From positions 1 through 64,000 of the forward strand of contig JAEORN010000151.1 in NCBI GenBank assembly GCA_016840825.1: a stretch of DNA of 64,000 bases, written 5' to 3'. This DNA is from Candidatus Thorarchaeota archaeon. Its GTDB lineage: Archaea > Asgardarchaeota > Thorarchaeia > Thorarchaeales > Thorarchaeaceae. This document shows, in pieces, positions 45,094 through 54,180 of this stretch. Under the pieces are notes generated by a model. That model saw only the letters and a list, made by a program, of their open reading frames with translations. It was not told the DNA's origin and searched no databases. Position numbers and translations under genes: made by a program. Within the stretch, counting starts at the first letter, position 1, and the number at the start of each line of letters is the position of its first letter.

Positions 45094-47109
45094 ATGGACG
45101 ATGAAAATGATTTCATCATGGGTTTTGATATTCTTCCCTCACATAGTCCTCGGTCCAAATCAGCCCCGAAGTTCTCTGCAATCATCATAAGAGGAGATTT
45201 AGTACTCAATGAGTATCCAGAGCTCTCAAGAGGTGCATTACTTAAACTGGTCCGAGAAATAGAACCAATATATCTCTGCACAGATAACATCTTCGAAGTC
45301 GTACCAGATAGCAAGTCTCTGTTTAGGCTAGCTGAACGAATTCCCAGTTCTACTAAAATCGTTCAAGTCACTGGTGTTCCACCTAATCAAACACCTCTGA
45401 AAACTCTTGCAAGAAGACACAAAATCCCCCTACGCGGAAAGCCTTCTCCATTAGATTCTGCACGTATCGCAGCTCAACTAGCAGCATTTGGAGTTGGCTA
45501 CACGATAGAGTGCTTCAGTGAACAAACTGAAATCAAGATTACTCGAGGACGAAAGATGGGCCGGGGTGGTCAAAGTGCGAATCGATACCGCAGAAAATTA
45601 CACTCGTTGATTCAGCAGATGACGAGACACATAGAAGGTGAGTTAAAATCTGCAGAAATAAAATACGATGAAGACATTCGGCACTCAGATTTTGGGTATG
45701 CAAGTGCTCGTCTTGTAGCATACGCTCCTCTTCCTGCAATAAAGGGTCTTATCGAGTCAAAGCGTGGTGGTGATTTCAATGTAATAATTTCACCTGTACG
45801 TAAAAGGACAGAATTTCTTCCTCTTGAGCCCAAACCAGTCCCCACTCAAATTTCACCAAAATACTTCATTCTGGGAATCGATCCCGGCACTACAGCTGCT
45901 ATCTGTCTTCTCACACTTAATGGTAGAGTCCACAAATTGGTAAGTCGAAAAGGACTAGTACGTGCAGACATCATCCGGCTAGTATACGAAGAAGGAATAC
46001 CTGTCATTATAGCCTCAGATGTTCCTCAAGCTCCTAATCTTATTGAGAAGGTAGCTCGAGCTATAAATGCAGAGGTATTCACTCCTGATAAGCCCATTCC
46101 AGTTGCTGAAAAACAGGAACTAGCTCGCGAATACTCAAGTGATATTAAAATACGAAATGCTCATGAAAGAGATGCATTGACTGCTGCTGTGTATGCTTTT
46201 AGAAGCATACAACCCAAATTACAACAAATCGATAAAAAGATACGAGAGGAGCAGCTAGCAATAGATCGAGGGCACCTCAAAGCTTTGGTAATAAAAGGAA
46301 TGCCAATGGCCGAGGCAATATCAAATCTGACTCACGAAGAATCAGAAGTCATGGAGGAAATCCCAGAAAAGTCAGATGAAGAAGATGTTCTGTCTCCTGA
46401 GAAGTTTTCCATCATTAAAAAGAAGTATGCAGATTTGCAAGATGATTATGAAGTTCTAATGGAGCAGTTAAACGATCTGCGTCGACATGTAGAATATTTA
46501 CGTTTCAGAGAGAATGAGCTCGAGTATAGTATCAAAATAATGAATCGTGAGAATTACTGGCGTGTGAAACGAGATCGTGAAGTGACAAAGAAGCAAACAG
46601 AGATTAGAAATCTAAGATCTGACAATGAAAGAATTCAGCAGAAACTCACCCAACTTCAGAAGCGACTTGATAGATTGATTGGGGTAAAACGATTAGAGAT
46701 GCGAGGAGATACGCTCGCAATCAAAACAATACCTCATTTCACTCGTGAGAGTATTGAAGAGTATTCCAAGAAAGTAGGTCTAAAGCCTGGTGATGTTATT
46801 CTATTCGAAGATGGCTCAGGGGCAGGTCCCCAAACTGCTAATCTTCTAATTGAGAAGGAAATCAGAGCTGTTATCTTTGATACACCTCTATCACATCTAT
46901 CAGTTGAAACATTAATTGATGCAACAATTCCAGTAATAGACGCAAAAACTGTAGAACTCCAGCGAATCGATGAATTCTCCTTCATCAGCAAGAAGATGTT
47001 TGAGAAACAGATGGAATCTTTCATGCGTGAAACAAAAGAAAAAGCAAGAAAGAGAACAGAGGACCATCTGGTAGAAATAGTCGAGGAATATCGAGGGTCA
47101 AGGAAATAG
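45094..47109 (+). CDS. DUF460/COG2433 RNase H-fold protein with coiled coil
   Basis: About 671 residues from ATG 45094; the frame extends back to TTG 45037, and the first conserved segment (IMGFDILPSHSPRSK) begins only after residue 7. A second RNase H-like/RuvC-like domain shows YFILGIDPGTTAAICLLTLNG, IIASDVPQAPNLIEKVARAI and NAHERDALTAAVYAF, with acidic residues that could bind metal. A long coiled coil follows (about 430-540 in the longer frame), then a C-terminal alpha/beta domain. Archaeal DUF460 proteins are predicted nucleases without assigned role. Confidence 0.85.
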   Translation: MDDENDFIMGFDILPSHSPRSKSAPKFSAIIIRGDLVLNEYPELSRGALLKLVREIEPIYLCTDNIFEVVPDSKSLFRLAERIPSSTKIVQVTGVPPNQTPLKTLARRHKIPLRGKPSPLDSARIAAQLAAFGVGYTIECFSEQTEIKITRGRKMGRGGQSANRYRRKLHSLIQQMTRHIEGELKSAEIKYDEDIRHSDFGYASARLVAYAPLPAIKGLIESKRGGDFNVIISPVRKRTEFLPLEPKPVPTQISPKYFILGIDPGTTAAICLLTLNGRVHKLVSRKGLVRADIIRLVYEEGIPVIIASDVPQAPNLIEKVARAINAEVFTPDKPIPVAEKQELAREYSSDIKIRNAHERDALTAAVYAFRSIQPKLQQIDKKIREEQLAIDRGHLKALVIKGMPMAEAISNLTHEESEVMEEIPEKSDEEDVLSPEKFSIIKKKYADLQDDYEVLMEQLNDLRRHVEYLRFRENELEYSIKIMNRENYWRVKRDREVTKKQTEIRNLRSDNERIQQKLTQLQKRLDRLIGVKRLEMRGDTLAIKTIPHFTRESIEEYSKKVGLKPGDVILFEDGSGAGPQTANLLIEKEIRAVIFDTPLSHLSVETLIDATIPVIDAKTVELQRIDEFSFISKKMFEKQMESFMRETKEKARKRTEDHLVEIVEEYRGSRK

Positions 47110-47176
47110 GAAAGAACCACAGTCAATTGGATACTCTTATATTGACAAATTCAAAAATCAGTGTGAGGAAACTACA

Positions 47177-47338
47177 ATGCCTGGTTCACACGGTTCACTT
47201 ACAAAGGCCGGAAAAGTCAGAGAATCTACTCCAAAAGTCCATGGCCGTGAAAGACATACTCCAATTCCTCGTATCCGAAACAAGAGGAATTATGACAAAA
47301 GATTTGTTCGCGGACTTCAAGTCGGCGTTAGAAAGTAA
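47177..47338 (+). CDS. rps30e: Small ribosomal subunit protein eS30
   Basis: 53 residues, ATG at 47177 after TGTGAGGAA. The sequence starts MPGSHGSLTKAGKVRESTPKV and continues with IPRIRNKRNYDKRF, the eS30 pattern of GSLxxAGKVR and PRxRNRxxYxKRF. It is rich in Lys and Arg, as expected for an RNA-binding ribosomal protein. It is short enough to be missed by length-limited gene finders. It is convergent with pyrK, nine bases apart. eS30 is known from eukaryotes, Crenarchaeota, Thaumarchaeota and Asgard archaea. Confidence 0.93.
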   Translation: MPGSHGSLTKAGKVRESTPKVHGRERHTPIPRIRNKRNYDKRFVRGLQVGVRK

Positions 47339-47347
47339 TTTAGTCTT

Positions 47348-48172
47348 TCAGAAACTCTTCTTTTGGCCAGTCGAGTCACGATAAGACCGGCCAAAGTCAC
47401 TCATTTTATCAAGTTGATTCCCAGAAAAGATTGGTCCATCGATGCATACAAGCTCTCCGCAGGGATCTATTCCACAAGTACCACATATACCACAGCCGCA
47501 TTTCATATATCTCTCCAAGGACGCTTCAAATTTCACATTGTATTGTTTCGCAAGAAGATGAAGTTTGAACATCATTATTTCTGGACCGCATGTATACATT
47601 TTATCGAAAGTGCACTCTTTTAGTAACTCTTGGGCAATATCTGTTGCATATCCTTTCTTGCCCATTGAACCATCATCTGTTGTGATGATTAGATGAAAAC
47701 GATCATCATCGATAATCTCAAAATCGTAGAGAACCAATTCTGTTTCAGTCTTAGCGCCTGCAATTAGGTAAATCTCTTTATTCGCTCTGAGAAAACTTTG
47801 AGCAAGAAGTCTAAGGGGTGCGATTCCAATTCCACCTCCAATCAATAATGGATGCTCAGCAGAAATATCAAACTGACTACCAAATGGTCCTCTGACTCCA
47901 ATCCAGTCCCCCTTATTGAAACTCGAAAGTTCTCGAGTTGCTTCTCCAACGGATTTGACTGTAATTTCTGCTATTGGTGGAGTCCATGATGATACACTCA
48001 TAGGAATTTCATCAACACCTGGTATCCACACCATCAGAAATTCCCCTGGATGAATCTCGCAATTTAGGTATGATAAATCGAATCCTAATACAACCGTTGA
48101 ATCATTCTCTCTTCTACTTTCAGTGATACGAACAGAATGAGGCGAACCCATTAGATGGTCGGTTTTCATCAC
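47348..48172 (-). CDS. pyrK: Dihydroorotate dehydrogenase electron-transfer subunit
   Basis: 274 residues. An FAD-binding beta barrel and NAD-binding domain (FLMVWIPGVDEIPMS, GPFGSQFDI, PLLIGGGIGIAPLRLLA, YTCGPEIMM) precede a [2Fe-2S] site in RYMKCGCGICGTCGIDPCGELVC. It passes electrons from PyrD to NAD+ in class 1B dihydroorotate dehydrogenase. It overlaps pyrD by four bases (ATGA), showing coupled translation. Confidence 0.93.
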   Translation of the reverse strand: MMKTDHLMGSPHSVRITESRRENDSTVVLGFDLSYLNCEIHPGEFLMVWIPGVDEIPMSVSSWTPPIAEITVKSVGEATRELSSFNKGDWIGVRGPFGSQFDISAEHPLLIGGGIGIAPLRLLAQSFLRANKEIYLIAGAKTETELVLYDFEIIDDDRFHLIITTDDGSMGKKGYATDIAQELLKECTFDKMYTCGPEIMMFKLHLLAKQYNVKFEASLERYMKCGCGICGTCGIDPCGELVCIDGPIFSGNQLDKMSDFGRSYRDSTGQKKSF

Positions 48173-49041
48173 TTGTACCTCCCTGCTAACCCTATCAATT
48201 CAGAGGTCGCTGAATATCCCATCGAATCGAGATAGTTCTTGACACCAGTCTTGATTTCGTTGAAGACGCCAAGTCCTCTTAACAAAGCAGTACCAATTTG
48301 AATAGCACTAGCACCAGCTAGATGCATCTCAATTGCATCTTCCCATGTAGATATGCCGCCGACACCGATTATGGGAATATCAAGAGCATTGTAAAGATCA
48401 TAGACACATCGAACCGCTATTGGAAAGATAGCAGGTCCTGATAATCCACCAACCAAGTTACCTAAGACAGGACGTTGTTGATAGATATCAATCTTCATCG
48501 CTCTGACTGTATTGATCGCGACAATTGCGCTAGCTCCAGCTTCTTCAGCAGCTTTACCTACTGATATGATATCAGAAGCATTAGGTGTTATCTTCGCATA
48601 GACTTCACAATCCACAGTATCTTTCACAGCACTGACATATTTGAAGGTCAAATCAGGACTATGAGATATCTGAGCGATTTCGGCATGGGGACAAGACAAA
48701 TTCAACTCCATCGCGTCTGGTCTATACTCCCTACCTTTCTCAGCCACATCAACAATCTCTTCTAGACTAGATCCAAAGATGCTAAGCACGACAGGTATAT
48801 TCGTGCTCTTCAGCAACTTCATCTCGGAAGCAAACTCATCTATTCCTGGATTCGTCAATCCAACGGCATTTAGAAGAGAATCATGAGAAACCGCTATTAC
48901 TGGTCCTGGATGCCCTTTCCTTGGAACAGGTCCTATGGATTTGGTTACAATTGCATCTGCACCAGCTTGGTAAACCCTTTTCATCACAGAGCCCGAAACC
49001 CCTAAGATTCCTGATGCCAACCAATACCCTTCTATTTCCAA
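48169..49041 (-). CDS. pyrD: Dihydroorotate dehydrogenase, catalytic subunit
   Basis: 290 residues; oxidises dihydroorotate to orotate with FMN in pyrimidine synthesis. Motifs: WLASGILGVSGSVMKRVYQAGADAIVTKSIG, MELNLSCPHAE, YAKITPNASDII, NTVRAMKI, GGLSGPAIFPIAVRCVYDL and IIGVGGISTWEDAIEMHLAGASAIQIGTALLRG. The catalytic Cys lies in LSCPHAE. TTG start preceded by AGGTGA. The N terminus is shorter than usual, lacking the strand before the first ASG. Confidence 0.94.
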   Translation of the reverse strand: MEIEGYWLASGILGVSGSVMKRVYQAGADAIVTKSIGPVPRKGHPGPVIAVSHDSLLNAVGLTNPGIDEFASEMKLLKSTNIPVVLSIFGSSLEEIVDVAEKGREYRPDAMELNLSCPHAEIAQISHSPDLTFKYVSAVKDTVDCEVYAKITPNASDIISVGKAAEEAGASAIVAINTVRAMKIDIYQQRPVLGNLVGGLSGPAIFPIAVRCVYDLYNALDIPIIGVGGISTWEDAIEMHLAGASAIQIGTALLRGLGVFNEIKTGVKNYLDSMGYSATSELIGLAGRYK

Positions 49042-49146
49042 GGAATCACCTGATTTGTTTTCTGAACGATAGTCGTAATAAGGTCGACGACACTTCGACA
49101 GACTTATCCGATTTATGCGATGTTCAGATGTTAGAGTTGGTCAACA

Positions 49147-50394
49147 ATGGAAATCTTTGGAACATTCACTGCCTTTGGTACTTTTCTTCTAAATGAGCAG
49201 AGTCAGATACTTCATGAAGTAATCACTTACCCTAATGTGGATGAATCCGTAGAAAATGTCAGGAATTTGAATAGTGGCATTGTTACTAACCAACTAAGAA
49301 AACTGATAGCAAACATCTCTAAGGAAGCAGTTGTTGTCGTATCACATTCAGAACTAAGGGATGCCATAGCAAGTATATCAGAGAATCCAGTAGAACTAAG
49401 AAACAACGATTCCATAATCAAATGGTTTCTGAATATTCATGACAATCTATTAGTTGAACGAAAGGTTGTAGATACAACTAAGGATATTGACAGCTTTCGC
49501 AGAGAAGTAGGATTAGCACTAGCTCGATTTACAGTCAGTGAGGCAAGTGAAGAAAAGGACTTATCGCTAAAGCATGCGATTGATGGAGTAGAGGAAGTTG
49601 ATAAATCAATCAACGTGATCGCGATGCGACTACGGGAGTGGTACTCTCTTCATTTCCCAATGCTAAGTGATATCATTGAAGATCATGAGCAGTTTGCAAG
49701 TGTGGTTAATGTTTGTGGAGATAGGAAGAACATCACAAAGGATAATCTTGCAAAAACGATGGTCCCTCAAACAATCCAAGAAAGAATACTTGATTCTTCT
49801 GACACACTAGGAGCAACAATGTCTTCACCTGATTTAGAAATTATCCAATCATTATCTACTAGTGTATTGAATTTGTACAAACAGAGAAGAGCTCTCGAAG
49901 AATATGTATCGGGCGTCATGAAGAAGATAGCTCCAAATGTCACTTCACTTGTAGGACCTTTAGTTGGTGCTAGATTGATAAGCTTGGCTGGTTCTCTCAA
50001 AGAATTGGCCAGAAAACCATCAAGCACATTGCAAATTCTTGGAGCTGAAAAGGCGCTCTTTAGAAGTCTTAAGACAGGTGCAGATCCACCAAAACATGGA
50101 GTAATCTACCAAGTTTCCGAAATACACTCTGCACCATACTGGCAACGTGGAAAGATAGCACGGGCTTTGTCTGGAAAGCTGTCAATTGCAGCTAGAATCG
50201 ATGCCTATGCTGAAACTCTGGTCATAACAGATCTAAAAGAACAATTCGAATCTCGACTTGCAGAAATACAACGTCAGAATCCCGAAGCTCCTCCACCTAA
50301 ACCACCAAAGCCTACAGAAAAACCAGATCGCTCACGAAGGCGAACAAGCTATGGACCTCCCAGAAAGAAAAAGAGAGGAGGAAGTAAAAGATGA
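49147..50394 (+). CDS. nop5: C/D box RNP protein Nop5 (Nop56/58)
   Basis: 415 residues. The Nop domain is clear: LREWYSLHFPMLSDIIEDHEQFASVV, a coiled coil at about 190-260, then KIAPNVTSLVGPLVGARLISLAGSLKELARKPSSTLQILGAEKALFRSLK, HGVIYQV and GKIARALSGKLSIAARIDAYAE. It scaffolds guide-RNA-directed 2'-O-methylation of rRNA and tRNA. The C terminus is a basic Pro/Lys/Arg tail. It overlaps fibrillarin by four bases. Confidence 0.96.
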   Translation: MEIFGTFTAFGTFLLNEQSQILHEVITYPNVDESVENVRNLNSGIVTNQLRKLIANISKEAVVVVSHSELRDAIASISENPVELRNNDSIIKWFLNIHDNLLVERKVVDTTKDIDSFRREVGLALARFTVSEASEEKDLSLKHAIDGVEEVDKSINVIAMRLREWYSLHFPMLSDIIEDHEQFASVVNVCGDRKNITKDNLAKTMVPQTIQERILDSSDTLGATMSSPDLEIIQSLSTSVLNLYKQRRALEEYVSGVMKKIAPNVTSLVGPLVGARLISLAGSLKELARKPSSTLQILGAEKALFRSLKTGADPPKHGVIYQVSEIHSAPYWQRGKIARALSGKLSIAARIDAYAETLVITDLKEQFESRLAEIQRQNPEAPPPKPPKPTEKPDRSRRRTSYGPPRKKKRGGSKR

Positions 50395-51089
50395 CCTCTG
50401 TCAAGAATCACAAATTTCCTGGTATCTTCCTTGTAGAAGATAATGACCGAACTTCAATCTCTACTCGTTCATTAGTACCACGACAAAGTGTCTATGGTGA
50501 GAAGGTTATTCGAGTAGATCAGAATGATTATCGAATATGGTCAACACGGCGGTCAAAACTAGCTGCTGGAATAAAGAATGGCCTACGAGAGATGCCAATT
50601 CAACCAGGCTCACGCGTCCTCTATCTAGGTGCATCGTCTGGTACAACAGTCAGTCATGTTTCTGATATTGTCGGCGATCAAGGGGTTGTATATGCCGTAG
50701 AATTCTCTCCACAAGTTGCAAGAAAACTCATTTGGCTCTCCGAATCCCGGAGAAATATAGTACCTATTATCAGTGACGCCAGACACCCTTCAAGATATGC
50801 ATCTCTGATAGGAGGGCCCATTGATATAGTCTACCAAGATGTCGCACAATCCAATCAAGCAAAGATAATCTTAGATAATCTCCGCTCATTTTGTTCGTTT
50901 GGTGCATATGGCATCTTGGCAATCAAGGCACGGAGTATTGATTCAACTTCGGATACTGCTGATATATATGAACGCGAAATAGCAGAGCTCGCTTCCAATG
51001 GAATGGAGATAATAGACAATGTGAATCTTGAGCCCTTGGAGAAGGACCATCGATTGGTTGTTGTTAGAGTGGCGAGGGAATCCATGTGA
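50391..51089 (+). CDS. flpA: Fibrillarin-like rRNA/tRNA 2'-O-methyltransferase
   Basis: 232 residues. The SAM-binding core is VLYLGASSGTTVSHVSDIVG, VYAVEFSPQVARKLI, IVPIISDARHPSRY and PIDIVYQDVAQSNQAKI; the KDH-type catalytic residues include the Lys of ILAIKARSID and LEPLEKDHRLVVVR. It works with Nop5 and L7Ae on C/D guide RNAs. It overlaps nop5 (ATGA) and the UPF0216 gene (GTGA-type) at its ends, forming one operon. Confidence 0.96.
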   Translation: MTSVKNHKFPGIFLVEDNDRTSISTRSLVPRQSVYGEKVIRVDQNDYRIWSTRRSKLAAGIKNGLREMPIQPGSRVLYLGASSGTTVSHVSDIVGDQGVVYAVEFSPQVARKLIWLSESRRNIVPIISDARHPSRYASLIGGPIDIVYQDVAQSNQAKIILDNLRSFCSFGAYGILAIKARSIDSTSDTADIYEREIAELASNGMEIIDNVNLEPLEKDHRLVVVRVARESM

Positions 51090-51547
51090 ATCGATTTATC
51101 GAACGCATGCTTGAAAATGATCTAGACACAGCCAATGATCATCTGCCTTCGAAGAAAGCAAGCCTAGCAGAGTTATTACGAGAGGAGAAACCAAGCTATT
51201 TGACTCGTAGCGGAGAGAAGTCTCTATTTCTGATTGATGAGGTCAAACGAGTCGCAGAGGAGACCCCGGTTGAATATCACGATTCCTTCATGCTTCCCAT
51301 AGTTATTCTCCGTAGAATGGATTTAGGAATAGGAATCTATACTATCGCTGGCTCAAAAATTGAATTATTCTTCATCCATCGGAATCTCAATCCAAGTGAA
51401 TTGAGTTGGAGTCTACTAAAAGGATGGCGTCCAATTGATAGAATCGCAAGACCACAAGTCCAAATAGTCCGGAGAAAGCTTCCCTCAACTACTTGTCTGG
51501 GTTTTACAACGTCAACAGGCTTTGATGAAGATCAACGACAACTCTAG
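51086..51547 (+). CDS. UPF0216 (DUF61) family protein
   Basis: 153 residues. NDHLPSKKASLAELLREEKPSYLTRSGEKSLFLIDEVKRVAEETP and MLPIVILRRMDLGIGIYTIAGSKIE match the archaeal UPF0216/DUF61 pattern (LPxKRxSLxELLxExxP, then LPIxI). Function not known. The linkage to nop5 and flpA by a 4-base overlap suggests a role near RNA modification or ribosome biogenesis. Confidence 0.82.
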   Translation: MNRFIERMLENDLDTANDHLPSKKASLAELLREEKPSYLTRSGEKSLFLIDEVKRVAEETPVEYHDSFMLPIVILRRMDLGIGIYTIAGSKIELFFIHRNLNPSELSWSLLKGWRPIDRIARPQVQIVRRKLPSTTCLGFTTSTGFDEDQRQL

Positions 51548-51591
51548 TTCACAATTCGTTATCCTGAAAAGGATTTATCTCTTAACAAGAA

Positions 51592-52566
51592 ATGGGATTC
51601 AATATGACAAAACCCCGAGGTCATCTAATAGAGCAAGTTGTTTCTTCTCTAGAGGATGCTGGGTTTGACTTGTCTTCCCGGTGTGATGTTCGCCCAAGCT
51701 GCTTTGATTTGGTCGCTCGAAAGAGTAACCAACTAATTCTGATCAAATTACTTGCTAATATTGACGCTCTTACAGAAGAAGATGCAATTGCTCTACAAAT
51801 GGTCGCACACTTCTTCAACGCAACACCTCTAGTAATTGGTATTAAAACACGTCGTGGAGAACTTGACTCAGGGGTTGTCTACAAGCGATACGGTGTTTCC
51901 ACTATTGCTCCTAAGAGCCTAACAGCAATTATTGAAGAACAACAGATGCCACGCGAATTCATCCAAAGAGGTGGAAGATTTGTCGCTATCGATGGTTCTA
52001 AACTCCAAGAGATCAGGCTATCTCAGAATATGACCAAAGAAGAGCTCGCGAATTGCGTCGAGGTTTCAGCTAGGGCAATTCTTGCCTACGAGAAGGATGA
52101 AATGGATGTAAGCGCCGATGTTGCATTGCGCTTGGAAAAAGTCCTAGAAACAGATTTGGTAATCCCCATAGATGTTCTACACCATCGTCCAGTATCACCC
52201 CCCACACAAAAAGCGAGTGTGGTTCAGGAAATATCAGATATAGAAATTAGAGTCAATGAATTCTTTGCGCGGTTGGGAATGCAGGTTCTTTGGAGTGATA
52301 GAGCTCCATTTCACGTAGCCGCAAAGGAAGAAGGCCCACCACTTATTTCTGGAGTAGGTTCTATCAAGAACTGGGGACTCCAGAAACGTATGGAAATAAT
52401 GAAGAGTGTTTCAGAGGTGACAGAATCTGAAGCAGTCGTTATAGTAGAAGAGGGTTCAGCCGAAGAAACCGTTTCCAGCCTTCCCGTGATTCGGCAGCTT
52501 GAACTGGATGAGATTGATAAACCAAGTGAATTGAAGAAAATAATATCTGAAAGGTCTGTTGATTAG
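51592..52566 (+). CDS. Archaeal HTH transcriptional regulator (COG1395-like)
   Basis: 324 residues. An N-terminal endonuclease-like region (GHLIEQVVSSLEDAGFDLSSRCDVRPSCFDLVARK) is followed by RFVAIDGSKLQEIRLSQNMTKEELANCVEVSARAILAYEKDEMDVSADVALRLEKVL, a Cro/C1 helix-turn-helix at about 140-185, and a C-terminal domain. This matches the conserved archaeal putative HTH regulatory proteins of COG1395. Targets unknown. The TAG interlocks with the convergent rnhB stop. Confidence 0.85.
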   Translation: MGFNMTKPRGHLIEQVVSSLEDAGFDLSSRCDVRPSCFDLVARKSNQLILIKLLANIDALTEEDAIALQMVAHFFNATPLVIGIKTRRGELDSGVVYKRYGVSTIAPKSLTAIIEEQQMPREFIQRGGRFVAIDGSKLQEIRLSQNMTKEELANCVEVSARAILAYEKDEMDVSADVALRLEKVLETDLVIPIDVLHHRPVSPPTQKASVVQEISDIEIRVNEFFARLGMQVLWSDRAPFHVAAKEEGPPLISGVGSIKNWGLQKRMEIMKSVSEVTESEAVVIVEEGSAEETVSSLPVIRQLELDEIDKPSELKKIISERSVD

Positions 52567-53252
52567 ATTTCTAGTGTACTTTGAGTTAATTTCTCTTTTA
52601 GCACGCGATTAGATACAGACTTCCACGATTTTCGTACAAATATGGGCAATTCAGAATTGTCTGCAAGCAGGTCTTCAAGATACTTGATCGATTTAGGATC
52701 TGAAGGATAGCCTGACCCAAAATCACCATATTCTTCATGTAAGCTCGCAATAATTCCATCCCGCGTAACTTTTGCAAGGATTGATGCAGCCCCAACAATA
52801 GCATATCTTTCATCAGCTTTGTGTTCAGAACGAATCTCACAACCTCTTTCAAGAAGACCTGAACTTTCACCAACTGCTATTCCAAATCGTTCTGCATTGA
52901 CATCGGCTGCATCAAGGAAGAGATGCAGTGGAGCGAGTTCTCTTGCAATCAATGCAAATACATCGACCTCAATCTGGTTCAGAGTTACTTTTTCTCCCCT
53001 CAATCTGTCTATCTCAGTTGCTGATATCTCTCTAATACTCTCCTTTAGGGCAACTTCTCGAATTGTAATGGCTAGCTGTTCTCTGCGTTTTCTAGACAAC
53101 GCTTTCGAATCTTTTACTCCTTCTTTTTCCAACTCGATAATAGCATCTTTATCAAGAAGGATTCCACAAATGACCATAGGTCCAAACATAGGTCCTCTGC
53201 CTGCTTCATCAACCCCAGCAATTCCCTTGAGACCTATATCCTTAGGAGGCAT
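52563..53252 (-). CDS. rnhB: Ribonuclease HII
   Basis: 229 residues. IAGVDEAGRGPMFGPMVICG carries the first two catalytic acids, ALHLFLDAADVNAERFG-like strand (LFLDAADVN) the third, and SEHKADERYAIVGAASILAKVTRD the remainder. It removes RNA from RNA-DNA hybrids and single ribonucleotides. Single gene, convergent with the COG1395-like regulator. Confidence 0.96.
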   Translation of the reverse strand: MPPKDIGLKGIAGVDEAGRGPMFGPMVICGILLDKDAIIELEKEGVKDSKALSRKRREQLAITIREVALKESIREISATEIDRLRGEKVTLNQIEVDVFALIARELAPLHLFLDAADVNAERFGIAVGESSGLLERGCEIRSEHKADERYAIVGAASILAKVTRDGIIASLHEEYGDFGSGYPSDPKSIKYLEDLLADNSELPIFVRKSWKSVSNRVLKEKLTQSTLEI

Positions 53253-53562
53253 AACCGTAAGTTGCTTGAGAGCTATTTTACAGTCTCGGAATTAAAACTA
53301 AGAATAACGAGTTTGGTAGAATAAGAAGAAAGTGGCAGCTTGGACCCTTGTCACGTGCTCGCGCAACGCACATTTGATCCAACGAGAGAAGTCTTAACTT
53401 CCGAGGTCGACCGAGATCGGGTGATCACTTCTCTCTATGGCCGCCATCGAGCTCCGTTTCTTCAGACTTCTGTTTTAAAGCTTGCTCTAGAGTCAATATG
53501 CATCTACAAGGATTTCGCTATTTGATTGGTGACCTTATTAGACAGAAACAAAACAACATCGC
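53253..53562 (+). other. 310-base spacer with a GC-rich, hairpin-forming segment (candidate ncRNA or leader)
   Basis: Between rnhB and the HEAT-like gene. From about 53335 to 53460 the base composition becomes visibly GC-richer than both sides. It contains a perfect 9-bp inverted repeat, GAGAGAAGT (53384-53392) with ACTTCTCTC (53427-53435), an inner CCGA/TCGG pair, and an upstream GTGC/GCAC hairpin. AATTAAAAC at 53290-53298 could be a TATA element for it; TTTTAAAG at 53472 could serve the downstream gene. A 61-codon TTG-initiated frame (53340-53525) overlaps it, with no recognised family and no ribosome binding site. I favour RNA over protein, weakly. Confidence 0.3.
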
Positions 53563-54129
53563 ATGACCACTAAACCACAGCTGCGTCTGGTCAGTCATCC
53601 TCCCTCCCGGCCAGAGCACACCCCATTACACGCAGATGCAGATCGTACGCAGCTGTGGGAACTTGTCAGGGATCAAGATATCCATCTAGTTCTACGTGGA
53701 CCCGCTTTACTAGAACTGGCAAGGAGACGAGACCCTGACCTCCTTTCTTTCTGCGACACGCTTCTTAAATCAGCAAACAAAGAGCAATGGCTTCTTGCTG
53801 TGAAAGCAATCTCAACATTTGATACAACAGAATCTCTTGAGCAGCTTGTTATGATATTTGCCACTTCAACAGATCCTGATGACAGAGAATTCATAATCAT
53901 GTTAGTCGCAAGAACTCTAACAGCTGATTTTGTACGCCCTTTCAGCATAATGGTTCGTGACTTGGCTAAACCAGGAACGATTGATATCTCGGGTTGGACT
54001 AGAAGTGCGATTGCTACACTTCAAGACGTTTGTAAACGATACTCGATTGATACACATATTGAAGGAAAATCGATTGATATTGCAAAGGAAATAGACAATC
54101 TTGAATCAGCACTTCTTTCAGATGAATAG
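53563..54129 (+). CDS. HEAT-repeat-like helical protein, unknown function
   Basis: 188 residues. After a Pro-rich N terminus (about 1-25), paired helices repeat: LVLRGPALLELARRRDPDLLSFCDTLLKS, EQWLLAVKAISTFDTTESLEQLVMIFA, and DDREFIIMLVARTLTADFVRPFSIMV. The spacing of about 30-35 residues fits two to three HEAT-type repeats, which bind proteins. No catalytic motif. It precedes elp3 by 51 bases on the same strand and may be expressed with it. Confidence 0.7.
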   Translation: MTTKPQLRLVSHPPSRPEHTPLHADADRTQLWELVRDQDIHLVLRGPALLELARRRDPDLLSFCDTLLKSANKEQWLLAVKAISTFDTTESLEQLVMIFATSTDPDDREFIIMLVARTLTADFVRPFSIMVRDLAKPGTIDISGWTRSAIATLQDVCKRYSIDTHIEGKSIDIAKEIDNLESALLSDE

Positions 54130-54180
54130 CTTATCCATACCGTAGCCTATTAATCGATAAGACACAGAATTCATCTTACC

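Noticed and set aside
47127..47384. 85-codon plus-strand frame
   Set aside because: It overlaps the genuine eS30 gene in another phase and has no recognisable family.
53340..53525. 61-codon frame in the rnhB to HEAT-protein spacer
   Set aside because: TTG start, no ribosome binding site, no family, and it coincides with inverted repeats. RNA is more likely, though a protein cannot be excluded.
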